Assembly (NCBI GenBank): GCA_025057295.1
Contig: JANWXO010000004.1
Location: forward strand, 1 to 40,982
Source of the DNA: Candidatus Binatia bacterium
Lineage (GTDB): Bacteria; Desulfobacterota; Binatia; Bin18
Direction: 5' to 3'
Length of the DNA: 40,982 nucleotides
Shown: positions 36,455 through 40,982 of the stretch, in pieces
Layout of the letters: each line of letters opens with the position of its first letter
How positions within the stretch are numbered: the first letter of the stretch is position 1
Program-made: the position numbers and the translations under genes
Notes under the pieces: model-generated
Databases searched by the model: none
What the model was told of the DNA's origin: nothing
Seen by the model: the letters and a program-made list of their open reading frames with translations, nothing else

Positions 36455-37132
36455 TTAGGGGAAAGCACGCAACTGTCCGATATTGAGGCCTTGAGCGGCA
36501 CGATACCGTCCAGCTTTTAATTCCTCGATGAGTTCTTGTACGGTCGACACCGTTCTCTCGAGGATCGTTACGGCACAACCGAGCGAGGCAGCCGAGTGGC
36601 TATCGCTGCCACCAATGCCTTTGCACCCCAGGCGTTCAGCCACCGCATGGGCGAAAAGATTTTCTTGCTCCGAACAGGCGCCGTTGACCACCTCAACCGC
36701 ATCGACGTACTGCAGCACCTCGAGCGCTTGGATGCCAGAATCAGGGTCTGTCGGGTCGATCGGCGGAGTCTTGTGAATAAACTGAAAGCGGGGGTCGAGC
36801 TTGTAGCGGAACGGATGATTGGCAATCAGAAACCCGCCTACGTCGTTGATAACGCGGCGTAACTCTTTGACCTTGTAGATGCCTCCAACGTAGCGATCGA
36901 GGCCAAACGCGCCGACATGGCCCCATTCTGTTGTCACCTCAATGCCACAAAACAGGGTGACCCCGCGTGCCCGAGCGTAATCCTCAATTGCGGGGTCCGT
37001 CCAGGCATGATCATGTTCGGTCACACAGATACCATCGAGACCAATCCTCTGCGCTTGGTCGATCATGGCAAAAGGATCCAGATTGCTATCCGCGCTTCCC
37101 CGGGTCGTATGGACGTGGAAATCGATGAGCAT
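36455..37132 (-). CDS. PHP-domain phosphoesterase/metallohydrolase
   Basis: MLIDFHVHTTRGSADSNLDPFAMIDQAQRIGLDGICVTEHDHAW...LIANHPFRY...GSDSHSAASLG. Confidence 0.92.
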   Translation of the reverse strand: MLIDFHVHTTRGSADSNLDPFAMIDQAQRIGLDGICVTEHDHAWTDPAIEDYARARGVTLFCGIEVTTEWGHVGAFGLDRYVGGIYKVKELRRVINDVGGFLIANHPFRYKLDPRFQFIHKTPPIDPTDPDSGIQALEVLQYVDAVEVVNGACSEQENLFAHAVAERLGCKGIGGSDSHSAASLGCAVTILERTVSTVQELIEELKAGRYRAAQGLNIGQLRAFP

Positions 37133-37338
37133 CCTCTCGTCCTCTCTCCTCCCTTACCCGCAATACAATGAAGGTCTGTCTATAACGTCTCCACCGCTGG
37201 AGAGCAAGGGAGTGAACACCTGTTCATCTGAGGTTGAGGTCGCGAGTACGTGCATGGCTGTTTGCTTTGCTCTCCCCAGAGGCTGTGCTACATTCCGCCG
37301 TGATCCCTGCGTACGGTTCAACAGGAGGGAGATGACCT

Positions 37339-38559
37339 ATGCCCATGCCACTGGAAGGAATCCGGGTGCTCGACTGGACGATCTGGCAACAGGGGCCGGT
37401 CGCGACCATGATGCTCGGTGACCTCGGCGCCGAGGTCATCAAAATCGAGGAACGGGTCGGCGGGGACCCGGGCCGCGGTGTCATGAGTGTCGCCGGGGTG
37501 CTGATTGGCACCAGCGAAGGTCGCAACTTTTACTTCGAGGCCAACAATCGGCACAAAAAGAGCCTCACTCTCGATCTCAAAAAGCCCCAAGCCCGCGAGA
37601 TTGTCTACCAGCTGGTGGAGAAATCTGATGTCTTCGTGCAAAACTTCCGCAAGGGCGTGGCGGCCAAACTGGGGCTCGATTACCAGACGCTCTCGCGCTA
37701 CAACCCCAAGCTGATCTATGCCAGTGCCAGCGGCTACGGGCCCTTTGGTCCGGACTCTGGTGAGCCTTCCTTCGATTACATGGGTTTGGCCCGGTCGGGG
37801 ATCATGCTGGCGGCGGGGGAGCCGGACATGCCGCCGCTCAACATCACGGGGGGCATTGCCGATCAGATGGGGGCTATCATGCTCGCCTACGGCATTCTCG
37901 CGGCACTCATCGCCCGTGACAAGCACGGCGTCGGTCAGGAGGTCGACACCTCCCATCTCGGCAGCATGACCGCGCTGCAAGGTTTGAATGTCGCCTGCAT
38001 GACGATCCTGGGGCGCGAGTTCAAACGGATGCCGCGGGCTGCAGCCCCGAGTCCTCTGTGGAATCATTATCAGTGTGCCGACGGCAAGTGGATCTGCCTC
38101 GCTATGGCCCAGCAGGACCGGTATTGGGTGAACTTCTGCAAGGTGCTGGGGATCGAGCATGTGCTGCAGGACCCACGCTTCGACACCATGCAAAAGCGGG
38201 CAGAAAACGCCAAAGAACTCGTTCCTATCCTGGACAAAGCCTTTGCCGCCAAACCGCGCGACTACTGGATGAAGGTCTTCAAGGAGAGCGGAGGGGACTT
38301 TATCTACACCGTGGTCAACAGTATCGCCGACCTGCCAAACGACCCGCAAATGATCGCGAACGAATATGTCGTCGATTACGATCACCCGACATGGGGCAAG
38401 ACCAAGATCGTGGGGGTGCCGGTGCGGTTGAGCAAAACCCCAGGCAACCCCAAAGCGCCAGCACCGGAATTCGGCGAGCACACGGAAATGATCCTCACCG
38501 AGCTGCTCGGCTACTCCTGGGAGGAGGTCGCGCGCCTGAAGGAAGCCGAAGTGATCTAG
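37339..38559 (+). CDS. CaiB/BaiF family CoA-transferase
   Basis: MPMPLEGIRVLDWTIWQQGPVATMMLGDLGAEVIKIEERVGGDPGR...NNRHKKSLTLDLKKPQAREIVYQLVEKSDVFVQNFRKGVAAKLGLDY. Confidence 0.95.
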   Translation: MPMPLEGIRVLDWTIWQQGPVATMMLGDLGAEVIKIEERVGGDPGRGVMSVAGVLIGTSEGRNFYFEANNRHKKSLTLDLKKPQAREIVYQLVEKSDVFVQNFRKGVAAKLGLDYQTLSRYNPKLIYASASGYGPFGPDSGEPSFDYMGLARSGIMLAAGEPDMPPLNITGGIADQMGAIMLAYGILAALIARDKHGVGQEVDTSHLGSMTALQGLNVACMTILGREFKRMPRAAAPSPLWNHYQCADGKWICLAMAQQDRYWVNFCKVLGIEHVLQDPRFDTMQKRAENAKELVPILDKAFAAKPRDYWMKVFKESGGDFIYTVVNSIADLPNDPQMIANEYVVDYDHPTWGKTKIVGVPVRLSKTPGNPKAPAPEFGEHTEMILTELLGYSWEEVARLKEAEVI

Positions 38560-38575
38560 AACGCCTCGCCCAACT

Positions 38576-38609
38576 CCCTCTCCCTTGCTGGAAAAGGCTG
38601 GGGAGAGGG
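38576..38609. terminator. 9-bp-arm hairpin after the CoA-transferase
   Basis: ccctctccc(38576-38584)/gggagaggg(38601-38609), 17 bp beyond the stop. Confidence 0.5.
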
Positions 38610-38634
38610 TGATGCAGAATCGGAAAGGCGTTTC

Positions 38635-38955
38635 GTGAGATGCGCTCGAGCACCACGGCTTTTGCTCCGGCGCGGCCACCGCGGTGCAACATCCGGCGGT
38701 GCACACTGGCATACCTGTGACGCAGGTTTCGGTACAGGCGGAGTGGTGGTCGTGCGAGCAGGCTCGGGTGGCGATGCGATGCGCAGAGTGGCGATCCAAA
38801 AGGATGGCAAGATCGTCTTGGCCGGCACGTGCGCGAACGCGCGACACACAAACTTTGCCGTGCTTCGCTACCTCCCTGATGGCAGCCTTGACTCGACTTT
38901 CGGGGGTGATGGGATCGTCACCACCCGCATCGGTGCAGGGATCGCCGCCTGGTGA
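38635..38955 (+). pseudogene. Isolated delta-60-type repeat fragment
   Basis: DAGFGTGGVVVVRAGSGGDAMRRVAIQKDGKIVLAGTCANARHTNFAVLRYLPDGSLDSTFGGDGIVTT matches the delta-60 repeat pattern; no signal peptide or further repeats. Confidence 0.65.
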
Positions 38956-39893
38956 GGAGCACGACGGTGTCACGTCTTCATTTTTCTCTCACTCCCGTGC
39001 CCCCGTATTCCCTCATGCTCACGGTGCAGCGCTTCGCCCGCTTCAAGGACGAGAGTGTCGACCGGGTTCGGCCCGACGGTTACCGACGTCTGCTTGTTGT
39101 AGACGGACAGCTCGCGCTGGCGACCGTCACGGACGCGGGCACAACGGCAAAGCCTCTCCTTCGCGTCGAGCTCGAGGGTCCGCACACGACGGCGCTGGAA
39201 CGGCCCGAGTTTGTTGCCCAGCTGCGCCATATCCTCTGTACCGATCTGGACCTCAACCTCTTTTATCGCCAGGCACGGATGGATGCGCTGCTGGCGCCTC
39301 TCGTGCCACGTTTCCGGGGACTCAAACCCTCCTCGAGCCCGACGCTGTTCGAGGCTTTGGTCATGGCCGTGCTTTCTCAGCAAGTGAACTTGACGTTCGC
39401 CCACGCCATCAAGCGAGCGCTGGTGGAGACGTTTGGTCCGCGGTGGTGCAGCAACGGCGAAACGTACTACGCCTTCCCCGGTCCTGAACCCTTTGCCGAA
39501 GAGACGGAACAGAGTCTGCAACGCTTCCGGCTGAGCAGAGCCAAGGCTGGTACGCTGGTGCGCCTCGCCCGGGCGTTTGTCTCTGGGGAGCTCTCCGAGG
39601 CAGGGCTTGCCGCGCTTGCAGATGACGAGGTGGTCGCGCGGCTAGAGCAGTTCAAGGGGATCGGGCGCTGGACCGCGGAAACCGCTCTGTTGCGTGGCCT
39701 CGCCCGCCCGGACGCCTTCCCTGCCGGCGACCTGGGGGTGGTCAAATACCTGGCCCACGGACTCCTCGGCAAAGCAGAGAAAGCGAGCGAGGCTGACATG
39801 CGTGCCTTTGCCGCACGCTGGCGTCCGTACCGCGGGCTGGCGCTGATCTACTGCTACGCCGAACTGTCGCGGCGGCAGGGCAATCGTCGGTGA
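38952..39893 (+). CDS. AlkA-like DNA-3-methyladenine glycosylase (HhH-GPD)
   Basis: SPTLFEALVMAVLSQQVNLTFAHAIKRALVETFG...LEQFKGIGRWTAETALLRGLARPDAFPAGDLGV. GTG start. Confidence 0.88.
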   Translation: MRSTTVSRLHFSLTPVPPYSLMLTVQRFARFKDESVDRVRPDGYRRLLVVDGQLALATVTDAGTTAKPLLRVELEGPHTTALERPEFVAQLRHILCTDLDLNLFYRQARMDALLAPLVPRFRGLKPSSSPTLFEALVMAVLSQQVNLTFAHAIKRALVETFGPRWCSNGETYYAFPGPEPFAEETEQSLQRFRLSRAKAGTLVRLARAFVSGELSEAGLAALADDEVVARLEQFKGIGRWTAETALLRGLARPDAFPAGDLGVVKYLAHGLLGKAEKASEADMRAFAARWRPYRGLALIYCYAELSRRQGNRR

Positions 39894-39903
39894 AATTTTG
39901 CCT

Positions 39904-40982
39904 TTAAAACATTCCTGAGATTTTCCCGCTGGCGTCCATATGCATGTTGATCGCTGCGGGCTTAGCCGGCAGGCCGGGCATGGTCAGCATCTCGCCGGTC
40001 AGCGGCACGCAGAAGCCCGCCCCCGCCGACAGGCGAATCTCACGGACCGTCAGGGTAAAATCGCGCGGACGGCCGTAGCGCTTCGGATCGTCGGAAAGCG
40101 ACAGCTGCGTCTTCGCCATGCAAATCGGCACGGAGCCATACCCCAAAGCTTGGATACGCTCTAAATCGGTACGGGCGCGCGGCAGCAACACGATGTCGGC
40201 AGCGCCATAAATCTTCTGGGCAATCGTCCGGATCTTGTCCTCGATCGACATGTCGAGGGGATACAGAAAACGCGGAGGAGACGCGGATCCCTGGCAGGCC
40301 TTGACGACTGCCTCGGCCAACGGCAGACCACCTTCGCCTCCCTGATTGAACACGTCGATCACGGTTGCTTCCAGGCCGAGCGCGCGGCTCTCTTCCACCA
40401 CCAGCCTGAGCTCGTCATCCGTATCGGTAGCGAAGCGATTCACCGCGACGATCGGCCGCAAGCCGAATTCACGTACGCTCTCGGCGTGCTTGGCCAGGTT
40501 GTCCATTCCCACCTTCAACGTCTTGAGGTCCGGTCGGTGAATCTCGCCCAGTGCCGTGCCCCCGTGCATCTTGAGCGCTTTGACAGTAGCGACGAGGACC
40601 ACCGCGGACGGCCACAGCCCTGCCTCGCGACACTTGATATCGAGAAATTTCTCGCCACCGAGATCGAAGCCGAAGCCAGCTTCGGTTACGACAAAATCGG
40701 CATATGCAAGCGCCAGGCGGGTAGCGAGAACACTATTGCAGCCGTGGGCGATATTGCCGAACGGGCCGCCGTGCACGAAGGCCGGGACCCCTTCGACCGT
40801 TTGCACCAGGTTCGGCTTGAGGGCGTCTTTGAGAATGATCGCCATCGCTTCCGGCGCCTGGACCTCACGCGCAGTCACCACGTTCCCCTTATGGGAGAAA
40901 CCAAGAACGATACGGGACAGTCGCTCGACCAAGTCCGTCGGTCCGTTCGCCAGGCAAAGGATCGCCATCACCTCGGAGGCGG
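39904..40982 (-). CDS. fhs: Formate-tetrahydrofolate ligase, partial (N-terminus beyond right edge)
   Basis: SEVMAILCLANGPTDLVERLSRIVLGFSHKGNVVTAREVQAPEAMAIILKDALKPNLVQTVEGVPAFVHGGPFGNIAHGCNSVLAT...; frame open to window end. Confidence 0.95.
   Translation of the reverse strand, partial: ASEVMAILCLANGPTDLVERLSRIVLGFSHKGNVVTAREVQAPEAMAIILKDALKPNLVQTVEGVPAFVHGGPFGNIAHGCNSVLATRLALAYADFVVTEAGFGFDLGGEKFLDIKCREAGLWPSAVVLVATVKALKMHGGTALGEIHRPDLKTLKVGMDNLAKHAESVREFGLRPIVAVNRFATDTDDELRLVVEESRALGLEATVIDVFNQGGEGGLPLAEAVVKACQGSASPPRFLYPLDMSIEDKIRTIAQKIYGAADIVLLPRARTDLERIQALGYGSVPICMAKTQLSLSDDPKRYGRPRDFTLTVREIRLSAGAGFCVPLTGEMLTMPGLPAKPAAINMHMDASGKISGMF

Noticed and set aside
37318-38973. 551-aa minus-strand ORF
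   Set aside because: Antisense to the CaiB/BaiF CoA-transferase; no domain signature, typical shadow ORF.
1-40982. CRISPR arrays, tRNA/rRNA genes, transposases/integrases
   Set aside because: None recognised on reading both strands; no regularly spaced repeats or mobile-element proteins in the ORF track.

Overview
GC-rich bacterial chromosomal window (taxon not determinable from sequence alone) with about 30 mostly metabolic genes and an eroded defence-type region at the left edge. (1) Left edge, minus strand: a >=906-aa sacsin-like GHKL ATPase, 1-2719, runs off the window and is absent from the supplied ORF track because it has no stop in the window. Just upstream lie four tiny translationally linked ORFs that look like heads of larger genes: a DUF499-type start, an SNF2/DUF3883-helicase-like start fused to a possible DUF1156-type tail, an XRE-type HTH start, and an MBL-fold-like start. 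(2) 3646-7817, minus strand: a tungsten aldehyde:ferredoxin oxidoreductase operon (four-cluster ferredoxin, AOR, FAD/NAD oxidoreductase, MoaD-like protein) resembling the AorABC type. (3) 7953-22831: amidohydrolase, cupin, an SDR/NmrA-DUF2867-TspO fusion, MscL with a zinc-ribbon tail, RpiA, a MaoC pair, DUF2182, ABM monooxygenase, Zn-ADH, MFS, Tam-like methyltransferase, dihydropyrimidinase and an APC permease-Usp fusion. (4) 23111-40982: ALDH, a frameshifted CaCA antiporter pseudogene, TcuA-like flavoprotein, MetH, HU-type protein with an unlisted 46-aa acidic microprotein ORF upstream, B12-binding radical SAM, PtsP, ThiD, PHP phosphoesterase, CaiB/BaiF CoA-transferase, delta-60 repeat remnant, AlkA-like glycosylase and a partial formate-THF ligase. 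I saw no rRNA, tRNA, CRISPR array or transposase. Most promising leads: the collapsed defence-gene heads, the AOR complex, the acidic microprotein/HU pair and the SDR-TspO fusion.
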